A stretch of 64,000 nt of DNA from Archilochus colubris (lineage: Eukaryota; Chordata; Aves; Apodiformes; Trochilidae): NCBI GenBank assembly GCA_023079485.1, contig CM041083.1:179012480-179076479 (forward strand), read 5' to 3'. Positions 1-11,567 of this stretch are shown here, one piece after another; the stretch's first letter is position 1, and each line of letters begins with the position of its first letter. The notes below the pieces were generated by a model, which saw only the letters and a program-made list of their open reading frames with translations, searched no databases and had not been told where the DNA came from. The position numbers were made by a program, and so were the translations under genes.

Positions 1-3000
1 GTTACAGTTTTTATCATCTCTGAAGTTGCTGTGGGATATGAGAGGAGTTTCTTACCTTGGTGTGGCCAGTAGCTGTGACACTGGAAAGCAGGCAGCTGAG
101 CTACAGCACATTCCCTTCTCCTGGGGCACTACTGAAGCACCAGCGAGCACCCTGCTCCTCCTTTTCTGATAAAAGAAATCCTCCAGGGCCTCTCCTGCTC
201 TCCACCTGGAGAAAAGCAGGAGGTGCTGTCTCAGAACTGCCCCTGATGCTCAGGAGCTTGAGGAACAGAAACCCACACCATCCCCAGCCATCCATGGCAG
301 TGGGCTGCTCCCCCAGCAACACTTCCCTCCTGCCATTAAGGCAGCTGCATTCAACACAGGGAAGTAATACAGTCCCTTCTTTATGGCCACTGTGCTTTCA
401 GCAGGTGATTAAGGTTGTGTTTTGTATACACTGCACACCCATGTGTGTGTGTGCTGTTATCTGTGCGTAGTGTGTGGTTGATATTTAACTAGGTGGCATC
501 CTTCTTTTGAGTAGCAAATGCAGAGCTAGTGGCGGATCCTGGTTTTCAATGACAGAATTGGCAAAGAGTGAAGTAGTTAACATATATTGAGATATATGCA
601 TACATACACACGTGTGAAAAATAAAAAATAAAATTTCAACTATCAAGAAGGGAACAATTCAACAGCACGTGGACAAGACATTCCTCACTTGGTTAAAATG
701 CTTCGGCAGGACTGCATCCCTTTACACACAGTGAAACCAGTTCAAAGACTTGCAGTTACTTTGGTGGCTTCTAGCTTGGACTCCTTGCCATCTCTGCTGC
801 TATGGTGGGGTATCTCCCAGCTTCACACAGCAGTAATGTTTGGTCTTGCCTTTATTTTTGCTGGTGGGAGGCAGCTTTGAATGGCTGCAACCACAGCCCC
901 TGAATCCTTTCTCAGGACTTGTCCCAAGGTTGTCCTCTCTAGACTGCTTGCTTTTGCCAGCAGCTGATGGGGATGCTTGCAGCCGTTTTTGGGGCATAGA
1001 CAGATGCAGCTTAGGTTCTGATGCAACATCCTCTGCTTCTGTTACTAGAAGCCTTGAGATGGGTCTTCAAACATTTGTGAGGAGAGCTCAGCATCTGCTG
1101 TAGCTGTTATGCCTCTGCTCCATCACTTTTTGCAGGGTACTATAACCAAACATTGAAGATTTTCCAAGATGTCCATTTTGGAAGGACCTACCTGATACAG
1201 TTCCTGATTTATACTCTAATGGGTTGTGCCTGGGGCCTCAGTGACTGCTGACTTTCCTCAGTGTATTTCTGAATGAGGTTTCGAAAAAGCACTCAGCTGT
1301 TATGGTATGGTTCCTTCTAACATAACCTCTTTGTGTGTAGGTGTCCACAATTAAATCTGACACCCCAAATATTTGTAATGCTAATGCAAATAGTAGGAAT
1401 TGAAGTTTTCTGCCTCTCCTTTTTCTGATTAAGAGTTTTCTGTGAATGATGCTACCTTGGGGATGGAAGTAACAAAATCAGCCATTTGGAGAAGGGCTCC
1501 CAAATGACTTTCTACCTGTGTGTTCATCGAATAGTTGGCATCATCACTGCATACTTGTTCAGGAAGCTGACCTAAATAGAGGGCCAAACCAATTCCACAT
1601 TTTTTGCTAAACATACTGACATGGGATAGGTACAAGCTCTTTGTTCTCCAAAGTAGTAGCAGTGATGGTGTACAGGTAATATATTTGTTGAAGATGAGAA
1701 GGATGCTGAAGAAAAATCAGACTGTCCACAGCACATCACTATCACTTTGCTATAAGAGAAGGGTACTGACAGCATTAGAGATTCCAACATGTTTTAGAAT
1801 GGATATAAGCATATAAAGTTGAGTGGGGATTTCTTGTGTGCACTTCCTCCAAGGAGGTGCCTGGGGAGTTCATTGAACATGCATCAGGGTCAGGCTTGGG
1901 TTTTCTTCTTTCCTTAGTAGAAAATTCCTTGTTCTGCATAATTGGCTTTAATCACCTTTTGCTTTATGCTGTCCTTCAAATCAAAGAAGAAAATTCTCAG
2001 GAGGAGCAAGTTTTTGAAATAGATAAAAAGTGGTTTCTAGAAGCTGAAACAATTTGTAATTGTTTAGGAAGTGATAGTACTGCTTATGTAAAATGTTGCC
2101 CTGTCAGCTTATTTTTACACACGGTGTTTTATGTTTAGCTGGACAGATGTTTGTTATGGTTTACTTCTTGCTGTTAACCAGATGCAACATTGCTTATTTT
2201 CTTATGGGATTGTTTTGAAGAATGTCCTTTTAAAAATGTTGTTAATGAGGAAGGAAATCTATCAACCTGATATAATAGGTATGTTAACCATTAGATAAGA
2301 GAAGGAAGAATATCTTATTTTATTTGAAAATACAATACAGTCAAGGCACAAGAATTTGGACAGGGAACAAAAGTAACAAACATAAAATGCACTGTAAATA
2401 AAAGACAAGGACCAGTAGCAGTGGGGGGAATTTGGCTCCTATTGAAGTTGGTGGGAGCTTTGCATTGACTTCAGTGGGACAGGATTTCACCCAAGGATGT
2501 GGCCCCTGCCCCAGGGCCCACCCTGCTAGGTTATCTAGGTGCATCATTGTTTCCTGCCACTCTCAAAGTCCTCAGCTCCTGCTGAAACATGAAGGTGCCC
2601 AGAGCCTTGGGGTGAAGCCATTTCCTACCCAGGGCGTGACCAGCAGGGGCTTGCAGCTCAGTATTTATCATCAGAGAAACTGGAGCAAAAGCAGGGGTGA
2701 GGTAGGAGGTGTGCATAACAAAGTTAAGCTACATTAATTTTCATCGTTTCTTCAGCTTGACTGTGGCTATGTACCATCTGGTAACATTTCTGGAATAATC
2801 TCTATTGTTTTATATGATTAAGACTGTGTTGTGTCACGGGAGTACTGACCATACATGCCCAGAAATGCTCATTGTTTCAAGTGTGGTTGGGAGTGGGAGA
2901 GGAACCAGTCCAGAACACATTTTCTCATGTCAAAAGCTTCAAGAACGGCTGTTGTTGAAAGTGAGATCACAGTCAGATCCAACTTCTAAGGGGGGGAAAA

Positions 3001-6000
3001 ATCATAATCTCTGCAAAAATCACCTTTTGATACAATTGAGAAGATAACCTGGTATCCAAGGAAAGGTTTTGGGTAGAGGTGTAATGGCCCCTGTACTGCA
3101 TCCTGTTAAACCAAAAGATTGTTCTCCTGAAAAAAATTCCACTTGTCTTTGTTGAAGGGCTCTTTACCAGACTACAGTGAATATAATTGAAATGGAAAGG
3201 TTGATTTGGTACCTGCTGTTTCAAAAGCAAGAAAAACACATAAGAAATGCTTGGGATGCTGATCAGTCTGTGAGATGAAGAGCAGCACTGTGTGTGAGGG
3301 ATGCAGAACATGGCTGCAGTGCAGGTACCACACCCTGCACCCACCTCCCCATCTGTTACTGCAGCCCCTAGGGAGTATTTTATTCCCAAGAGAGACACTC
3401 AGACATTCTGATGATTTTTTGGGCAGGACTTAGTTGATATCTTAATCCTGAAATCAGCCAAGAGAGCCCTGTCTGCTGGCGTTAAGCCAATTGCAGGGTC
3501 TTGGCCTTAATTTCCAGGTCTGTCATAATTTAATAGCTCCTCTTCTAAACAAATTATCTGTAAAAAGTGGTTCTGCTTTATTCTTGATAGCAGCTGTGAA
3601 CACCTGTAGATGTGCCTGAGGGAGTTTCAAACTGATTGTTTTTGGAAATATGTTTATTGTGGGATACTCTTCAGTTGCATATAAGCTCAAAATAATTCAG
3701 AAGCTTTTTTTTTTCCCCCTCCAATTAATCCTACAACCTCCTGTCCACAAAAACCCTACCAAACCCGTGCCTTGATCTGCTGTTTCTGTTGCTCTCTTGG
3801 GGACGTTGTCCCTCCCAGCCTTGTTTTTGCCCAAGAAGTGGGCACTGGGTACAAGATCTGCATTCACTTTCAGTGCAGACATACAACTTCCATGGGCTTT
3901 GGACCACTAAGTCATGATACTTTTGCAGGATGCCAGGTTTAGTTAAATGGAAATTAAATAGCTAGCACATTATATGGTCCAACTCTCCAGGATACTCTCC
4001 TCCCTCATGTTGGTTTTCAGTGCTAGTGTTCAGCATCTTGTGAACCTGATATGCTCAGCAAGGGTGGTGTCAGCTGAGAGGTGCAAACCCTGAGGAACAC
4101 AACATAATGTGTAAATCACTGGGGGGCTGGGGAAGCCCAGCTTAGCATTGAGGCTCAACCTGGACCTGCTCCGTGGTGATCCGTGGAAAGGGCAGGCAGG
4201 CCCTGTCCTGCTACACTGTGTCCTTGTGGACCTCTCTGCCTCATTGCCCAATTTCCTGTCTGAGCTGGGCCCCCTTTCTACCTTTTTTCCATTTTCTGTA
4301 TTCATTAATAGCCTCATCTGGGATTTTCCAGTATTATTCTGTGTTACTACTACTGCCTCTGTTCACCTCACTGAATGTCTAAAACTTGCAATAAATACTG
4401 ACTTAGTAAGAAGTACGCTGGTTTTCACTAGTCCTTTGGTATTCTTGATGTCTCTGTACTTCAGAATAAACCCATCTTTGTCCTAAAATCCAGAGTTTGT
4501 TTTTGAGTCAAAGTGGCCTTGACTTTCAGACAAGCTTTGGAAAATAAATCCACTGACACATCTCCTGCTGGGATCTTGCTCATGGTAGGCTGGTAGGCTA
4601 AAGTTTATGGTGGGGATTTCTTTGTTTTGGAGGTTGTTTTTTTTAAATCTTCTTTAGTGTTGTTTGTTTCTTTGTTTTTTACTTGGTGCACAGCACTGGG
4701 ATCTCCCCTCTTTTCTGGACCTCCAGGCTGTCAACCACCACCAGGGTGGATGAGTTAGCCCCAGCACTGTGATCTTCATAGGATTCAGGCATCGGTAGGA
4801 TCTCTGCATTACTCTGGTGGGAGTAAAGCAAAGCCCAGGACTTGTGGTGTCTTACAAAGCAGCAAAATTCTTAGGAGATGCTTCAGTGCAGTGCTCTTAC
4901 TGTTTTTCTACCCCAGTTAAGGGTTTAGGACTGCCCAGTCCCTGCATTTGGGAAGGTGGGCAGGTATCCAGCTGAAAGCAATCCTGACTGACATGGATTT
5001 GGTTAAGGTTCATATGGGCAAGAGACTACATGAGTAAACTGACATGACAATTAGGTAAAGCAATCTGTTTTCCTTCTGAAAGGAGGAAACAATTTTCCCT
5101 CTGTGTGTGTTGGCAATTCCCATGGTTCACCAAACAAGAGATTTCTAAGACTGGCCTGAGACCTGCCTTTCTCCAGGCTAGACTGAATCTGTGTCTCTCA
5201 CAGACATGTTTGAGGGCTGTTGGTAGATGAGATATTTCCTGACATGGTGAGACTTGTAAATCCTCATCCTTGTTCCTGCAGTTGTAATTACTTTCTCATA
5301 GTAGGGGAGTCAGCATAAGGCCAAGAGAAAGGGATTTAAGCCAGGGCTTATGACTGGAATCCTGGAAAAGTGAAGAGGATTTTTGATTTTGTAGTTGATG
5401 CTGTGACAACAAAACTAAAGCCTTGGATTTAATAGCAGCCTCAGTTAATTAAGTTTCTTAGCATGTATTTTCTCACCTTTTATGCTGGGTTTTAGCTGAA
5501 GCTGATGAAATACCAATCTCACTTCATACTGTAAATTGCATTAAGTCATACTTTGCCTATTCTCAGCATACAATTGACGTTAGTGTGCAGTGAATGCTGC
5601 TGCTCCATTATTGGTATACAAGGTACTATTCATTGGAAATTCAATGCCTCAGACCAGCATTGCATACAAATAAAACCACCTCTTCCTTTTTCATAATTAA
5701 TGAAGAAACATTTTAAAGCCCTTCTGGCAAAGCCAGGCCGTGTGGATATCAAGCTGGGTCTTCTTGGAGCTCAGGATGCAGTCTGAGACAGAAGGTGACA
5801 TTCATCTGTGTAGGCTGTAGACTGTCCAATCCAGACCATGGCTTTGCAGATCAAAGCAGTTGCTGCTGAGAATCTATGTCCACACAGCATATTTTACAGA
5901 GGAGGTTATCCTGAGGTACATGTTTTTTGGGCTGAACACCCATCAGGTGTTGGGGTGGGTAACATATGTCCCTGCAGTGTCATCATGTTTAGTTTCACCC

Positions 6001-8040
6001 CAGTGGCACTGAGTTTGTGCACTTTGTGAGTACTCTGCAGCATGAACAGCATGTGGTAAATGGGAACAATTGGAACATTTACTTTTAAAGTATTCTCATG
6101 CTCAGCACAGAAATACTAAAGGGCATTAAATAGTTGAATGCAGGTCTTGCAGTAACGATTTTGGTGCCTGGTGCCAAATCTCTTTGTATAGGCATGGTAG
6201 GTTGTTGCCAGTGCCAGCTCTCTGACTTAGGTTGCCTGTGGTCCTTGGTTGGAGGGTGGCTATGTCAGAATGTTGAAAGCTTGTTGGTGCTTGTAACAAG
6301 TGTTGGACTTCTGCTGCTGCAGGCTTGTTCAAGGTGAAGAACGTCTTGCACGTCTGCCCCAACACTGCTTTATTTTAGTATGTGTTCTTCTGAGTATATG
6401 CATTAGGATAAATCCAGTGGGTCCTACAGAAACTTCCTAGCTGTGGCAAGCATTGTATTATCCATCTGCCAAATTCTGAATGAGGATGATGGTGATGAGA
6501 TGAAGATGGGATGACAGAATGTGGACTGAGGAAAATGGCTGCAGCCAGTGGGAGCAACATGCATGGTAGGAGGGTCAGAGAAGGGTAATCAGAAAGAATC
6601 AGAGCATAAAAACAGCAGTGAACCTGCTGTCAAACCTCTGTCCAAGTAGGAGGTGGTGTACATTGACTGGAGAATGAGATGAGTGAGTTTACCTGTGAGA
6701 GACTGGCTTATTCTCCTGACATTTTTATTTTGTAGGAGGTACAGGGAAGGTGGGGAGGCTACTGGGTTTTTTCACTTTGAAGGTGAAAGGTAAGAACCAT
6801 AACTCTTCTTTAACTGGAGTAAAGTTTTTGATGGGGTGCCATGCAGGAAGTTATTTAAGAAGATGAGGACTGGTAGGAACCTGGCATGGTGCACAGGTGC
6901 CTTGTTGGTGAGAAGTCAGGGACTGAGAGAGGAAAAGAGATGATGGTAAAAGAGATACTCTCTGGACTTCTCTTGGGATGTTCTTGTTGCTTCTGATGGT
7001 TCCTCTTGATCCAAAAAGTAGAAAGGTGCTCATGGCATATTCTGCAGCTCAGAGTGTGTTTCATAGGTGAGCATTTGCAGGCAGGACAAGAGGCTTGGAT
7101 CACTTACTTGTGCAAAATGAAGGCTGAGAATTTACCTCTGATCTCTAAAGGTACAGTGGGGTAACCACCCAAGCAGGGAGAGGCCATTCTCAGGGCAAGA
7201 GCATGTGAGTAAATGCTGCCTACTGGAGCATTTTGGCTGGCAAGCAGAGGATGTTGGTGGGGCTTTCAAGACAGTGGAGATAAGGCACCTAGAAATTTGT
7301 AAGGGAAGGCCTGATGTTAGTCATGGTTGTCTGTGCTAGCTGGGGCTAGACTTTGTGTAAAAAGCAACAAATTCCTTGTAATGCTCATGGGTTCAGGTAA
7401 TGCTGTGAGGAAGAGCTCATAGTGAAGTCTTCCCATGGTGTAGCTCTGCAACGTGTGTCTCACAGGGAGAGGAACTCCAGAAGGATTTTCTGAGGGATCC
7501 CTTCACAGAGAGGGGTTTGCTTTACCCTATTGCTTATCCCATCATAAAGTCCCAAGCAGGGGAGCAGCACCTGAACTGCTCACATGCTGAAGCTGCTGCA
7601 TGCTTCTTTTTGCCATGCCAGCAGGTCCATACACAGTTGCTGAAATGGGACCATGTCTGGAAACCCTGTCCCATGGGTTCATTAAACATCCCCTCAGTGC
7701 TTCTGGATGGGCCAAGGCAGCTCAGGAAGCCCCACCGTGCTCTACAGTCCTTGTGAATGCAAAACAGCTTAACTGAGCATAACTGAGTTTAATTAAACTT
7801 GATTCTGTGTGTCTAGTTTCCCAAATTATATCTGTTTCAGCCTGCACAGCTGTAGGCAACACCAGCCTGTGCTGGGGCTGCAGCTGGAGCTTAGAGAGGT
7901 GAAAAGTCTCAGTGGATCTGTTTGACTGCAGATGGTGACACTGACTGTGCCACACGGTCGTTTGGTGCCTTATTCTGGGATGCAATGCTCACTTGTTAGT
8001 TCACCCCAAGACTTAAAAAATATATAAAAGCACGTCTCTT
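1..8040. other. Non-coding stretch upstream of SLC7A1, no gene recognised
   Basis: No exon with a recognisable protein family or a convincing GT-AG frame was found on either strand. Open frames here are short and unrelated to known proteins. The sequence is ordinary AT-leaning bird DNA with small low-complexity patches, for example a CA/TG patch near 600 and T runs near 3,706 and 8,060. It is either intergenic or an SLC7A1 first intron: in mammals the gene has upstream non-coding exons, and an untranslated first exon would not be recognisable by eye. Confidence 0.5.
2436..2502. repeat. Possible ancient SINE/CR1 relic
   Basis: The block contains TTGACTTCAGTGGGACAGG followed by ATTTCACCC. I associate this phrase with old, widely dispersed amniote repeats. 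It is partly self-complementary with the preceding ATTGAAGTTGGTGGGAGC. A weaker relative lies near 18,690-18,725. The assignment rests on memory of the motif only. Confidence 0.3.
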
Positions 8041-8068
8041 TTCCTGTTTTGTTTTGTTGTTTTTTTTA

Positions 8069-9990
8069 ATCACAGAATTACCATAGTTGTCCAACTATCA
8101 GCATCTCTCCCCCAGTAAAATAAAATATATTTATATCTATAGTATCATGCTCAGTAAAGCATATCCTGAAGTGCCTCATCTACACATTTTTTTAAATACT
8201 TACAGGAATGGGGACTCTTACTACCTCATTGGGCAGCCTATTCCAATGCCTGACTATTCTCTCAGTTAAGAAATTCTTCCTGATATCTAGTATAAACCTC
8301 CTGCGGGGCAACTTCAGGCAATTTCTTCTAGTCCTATCATTGTTCACTTGAGAGAAGAGGTCAGCACCCACCTCCCTGCAGCCTGCTTTCAGGTAGCTGT
8401 AAAGAGCAATATGGTTTCTTGTCAGCCTCCTCTCCTCCAAACTAAACATTCCCAATTCCCTCAGCCTCTCTTCATAGGACTTGTTCTCCTATGACCATTC
8501 ACCAGGGTCAAAGGTCTCACATGACCCTTCACCAGCTTGGTTTCCCTTCTCTGGACTTGCTCCAGCACCTCAGTGTCCTTCTTGTAGTGAGGGGCCCAGA
8601 ACTGAGCACAGTACTTCAGGTGCTGCCTCACCAGTGCTGAGTACAGAGGCATGATCACTTCTTTACCCTACTGGCCACACTATTCCTGTCACAAGCCAGG
8701 ATGCTGTTGGCCTTCTTGGCCACTTGGGCACACTGCTGGCTCATGTTCATCTGGGTGTTGACCAATACCTCCAGGTCCTTTTCTGCCTGGCAGCTTTCCA
8801 GCCACTCTTCCCAAGTCTGTAGTGTTTTTAAATCTCATATTACTGGCCTTGGCCCACTGATCCAGCTGTCATGAGTTCCATCTGACCTTTTGTCTTCCTA
8901 ATTTTTTCTCTGCATAACCTGATCACATACAGATCCCTGTATTCATCCTGTGGTGCCTGCTCTTTCTTCCAAAGGATCTGAACTCTCCTTTTTTTCCTGA
9001 GTCCCAGCATGAGTGCTCAGTTCAGCCAGGCTGGTTGTCTTCCCTGCCACTTTGTCTTACAAATCGTGGGCAGAGCCAACTCCTGCACTTTTAAGATGTT
9101 CTTCTTGAAGAGCCTGCAGCCTTCCTGGACCACTTTATCCTTCAGGACTGTCTCAACCAGAGTCCTGAGCAGGCCCAAGTCTGCCCTCTAGAAATCCATG
9201 GTGGATGTTTTGATTACTAAGTACTGAGAACTTCACCATTTGGTAGTCACTAAGCCCAAAATGGTCTCTGACTACCACATTTCCCAGCAGTCCTTCCCTG
9301 TTTATGAACAACAGGTCTAGTGCTCAAGAGCCAAGTCCTCTTGTAGGCTCCCTTACCAGCTGTATCAGGAAGTTATCTTCCATACACCCAAGGAATCTCC
9401 TAGCCTGTCTCCTCTCTGCCATGTTGTATTTCCAACAGATGTCTGGTAGCTTGAAGTGCCCCACCAGAAGAAGGGACAGTGAGTATGAGATCTCTGACAG
9501 CTGCTTGCAGAATGCTTTGTCTCCCTCCTTATACTGGTTGGGTGGTCTGTAACAGACACCCAACAGGGTATCTGCCTTATTTGCCTTCCCATTCATCCTT
9601 ACCCATAAACACTCAACCTTATCATCACTATCATCATCAAGCTCTGTGCAATCAAAACAGTCCTTAACATACAGAGCCACCCCAGCGCCTCTCTTTCCCT
9701 TTCTGAAGAGGTTATAGCCATCCATTGCAGCATTCCAATGGTTACGAGAGTCATCCCATGTTTTTGTGATGGCAACATCATAGCTGTCCTGTCACACAGT
9801 GGCTTCTAGTTCCTTCTGTTTGGTGCCCATGCTACATGCATTGGTGCAGATGTGCTTGAGCTAGGCTATCGGTTTCAGCCCCAGCATTGCCAAGCCAACC
9901 CTAGGCTCATCTCTGCTGGGCCTGGTTTTATCCCATTTCCCCTTCAAACCTCATTTAAAGCCCTCTTGGGAAGCCCTGCCAACTCATGGT
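8069..9990 (-). mobile_element. CR1 LINE, internally deleted
   Basis: Read on the - strand, this is a CR1-type non-LTR retrotransposon. At 9,725-9,324 an open frame matches the AP-like endonuclease part of CR1 ORF2, including GAGVALYVKD and GVCYRPPNQ. Post-endonuclease linker sequence follows to about 8,880. The text then jumps near 8,820-8,870 to the C-terminal part of ORF2 and the 3' end, including a stretch resembling [11 protein letters not shown]. The reverse transcriptase core is absent, so the copy cannot be autonomous. The 3' end faces 8,069. The 5' edge is soft: related sequence may run to about 10,150 or 10,470. Confidence 0.8.
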
Positions 9991-10723
9991 TAAGAATCCT
10001 TTTTCCTTGTGGATAGTTCCACTCTATGTCTCACCAGCAGGTCCAGTGCCATGTAACCATTCCCATGATCAAAGAACCCAAAATTCAGTCTATGGCACCA
10101 GCCCCTAAGCCAGCTGTTGATCAGGTGTGCTTTCCTGTTCCTTTCAGCATTCCCTGCCCCTGAGGGAACTGAGCAAAACACCACCTGTGCTCCTGATCAC
10201 TCTACCATACTGCCCAGGTCCCTGAAGTCCCTTTTTATTGCCCCAAGACTGCTCTTCATCATCTCCTCACTGCCCCCCTGCGGGACCAGAAATGGGCAGG
10301 AAGCAGAGGGCTGCACCAGAGCCGGGAGCTTCCTACTTACATCTCTGACATGGACCCCAGGAGGGCAGCAGACTTCCCTGTGGGATGGGGCTGGCTGGCA
10401 CACCGGGCTGGCTGTTCCCCTCAGAAAGGAATCCCCTGTGCCAATTGCCCTCCTTTTATATTTTACAGGAGCGGTTCTAATGCGTGAGGCTGCTCCCTGG
10501 ATGGGCCTTTAGAGGCACTGACAGCTCCCGGATCTATTTGCACCTGGGAAGGTGCGGGGGGGGGGCCCGGGAAGGGGTTCGTCTGCCACCCCGCGCAGGA
10601 ACCCGTTTCCATTCACCCCCGGTCCCCTCCGGGATCCTTTGCTCCCAGCGGTATCCCCAGCGGTGCTTCCAGCGGTACTTCCACTGCCGCCTCCTCCGGG
10701 CCCCTCCCGCCCGCGCTACCGGG

Positions 10724-10744
10724 CCCCGCCCGTTATGGGCGGGG
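10724..10744. promoter_or_regulatory. Inverted pair of GC boxes
   Basis: CCCCGCCC and GGGCGGGG form a perfect 8-bp inverted repeat around the spacer GTTAT. Each arm matches the Sp1/KLF core. The pair lies 9 bp upstream of the X-box. Confidence 0.65.
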
Positions 10745-10753
10745 GTCGCGTCC

Positions 10754-10767
10754 GTTGCTCTGGCAAC
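10754..10767. promoter_or_regulatory. RFX-type X-box
   Basis: GTTGCTCTGGCAAC has two perfect half-sites (GTTGC and GCAAC) with the spacing of RFX transcription factor sites. A weaker relative, CTTGCTCGGGCAAC, lies at 10,982-10,995. Both are followed by the same extension GCCCAGA(C/T)CTC, so the two sites look like copies of one module. Confidence 0.55.
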
Positions 10768-11183
10768 GCCCAGACCTCTCCTGCGGCTTCCCCGCAGTTT
10801 CACTCCCCCCTCCACATCCCCCCCACATTCCCTGCCAGAGGAAAACCTTCGGGAGAGAGAAAGCAAAAAAAAAAAAGGAACACCCCTCCTCCCGTTAGCC
10901 GAGATCTGCTGCGCCGCTGCGGATCAGCTCGGCTCAGCCACCGAGGGTTGGGCCCTTCACGCCGCTTTTAAATCTCCCGCGCTTGCTCGGGCAACGCCCA
11001 GATCTCACTGCACGGGGCCTACCTAAAATGCCTAAGAAGATACTTTGATGTGTAAAAAGGTTGGCAATAAGTTAGAAGATGTATTTGTTGAGATGTAGTG
11101 GGACTGTAGGGATGTAACTGTGCTGTGATGCTTTTCTGGGAAGTGCCCTGGCTCAGGGAATGATGGCAGCATCTTTCTTGCAG

Positions 11184-11567
11184 GCCCAGACACAAAGATG
11201 GAGTGTCAGAAAATCGTGGATTTTGGAAACCAGCTTCTTCGGAGGAAAAATGTGGACTGCACTCGAGAAGACAGCCGGCTCTCCCGATGCCTCAACACTT
11301 TTGACTTGGTGGCTCTGGGTGTAGGCAGCACGCTGGGTGCAGGTGTCTATGTGCTGGCTGGGGCTGTGGCACGGGAAAATGCAGGGCCCGCCATCGTTAT
11401 CTCCTTCCTTATTGCTGCCTTGGCTTCAGTCCTGGCTGGACTCTGCTACGGAGAATTCGGTGCTCGAGTTCCTAAGACAGGATCGGCTTATCTCTACAGC
11501 TATGTGACCGTGGGTGAGCTGTGGGCCTTCATCACAGGGTGGAATTTAATCCTCTCCTATATTATTG
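11184..11567 (+). CDS. SLC7A1: SLC7A1 exon with start codon, residues 1-123
   Basis: The 3' splice site TTTCTTGCAG ends at 11,183 and 14 bp of 5'UTR precede the ATG at 11,198. The start context ACAAAGATGG is strong (A at -3, G at +4). The residues match the CAT-1 N-terminus: a short cytosolic tail, [19 protein letters not shown], then the first membrane segments. E107, in the segment reading TVGELWAF, is at the position of the glutamate required for transport in mouse CAT-1. The donor is G|GTAAGT and leaves one base of a glycine codon. Confidence 0.95.

Larger units (their letters stand above)
10480..11010 (+). promoter_or_regulatory. CpG-rich promoter-like block upstream of SLC7A1
   Basis: Base composition changes abruptly from AT-leaning to GC- and CpG-rich, with GC boxes, a G-run of ten, an RFX-type X-box at 10,754-10,767 and no clear TATA box. 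It lies about 190-720 bp before the SLC7A1 start codon. The likely reading is a CpG-island promoter for SLC7A1, either the main one or an internal alternative. I saw no good consensus 5' splice site between the island and the 11,184 acceptor, so a transcript starting here could run straight into the first coding exon. An upstream promoter outside the window is not excluded. Confidence 0.6.

Noticed and set aside
10484..11026. 180-codon open frame on + and overlapping frames in the GC-rich block
   Set aside because: CpG-rich promoter sequence is poor in stop codons. The product is Pro/Arg/Ser-rich and matches nothing recognisable.
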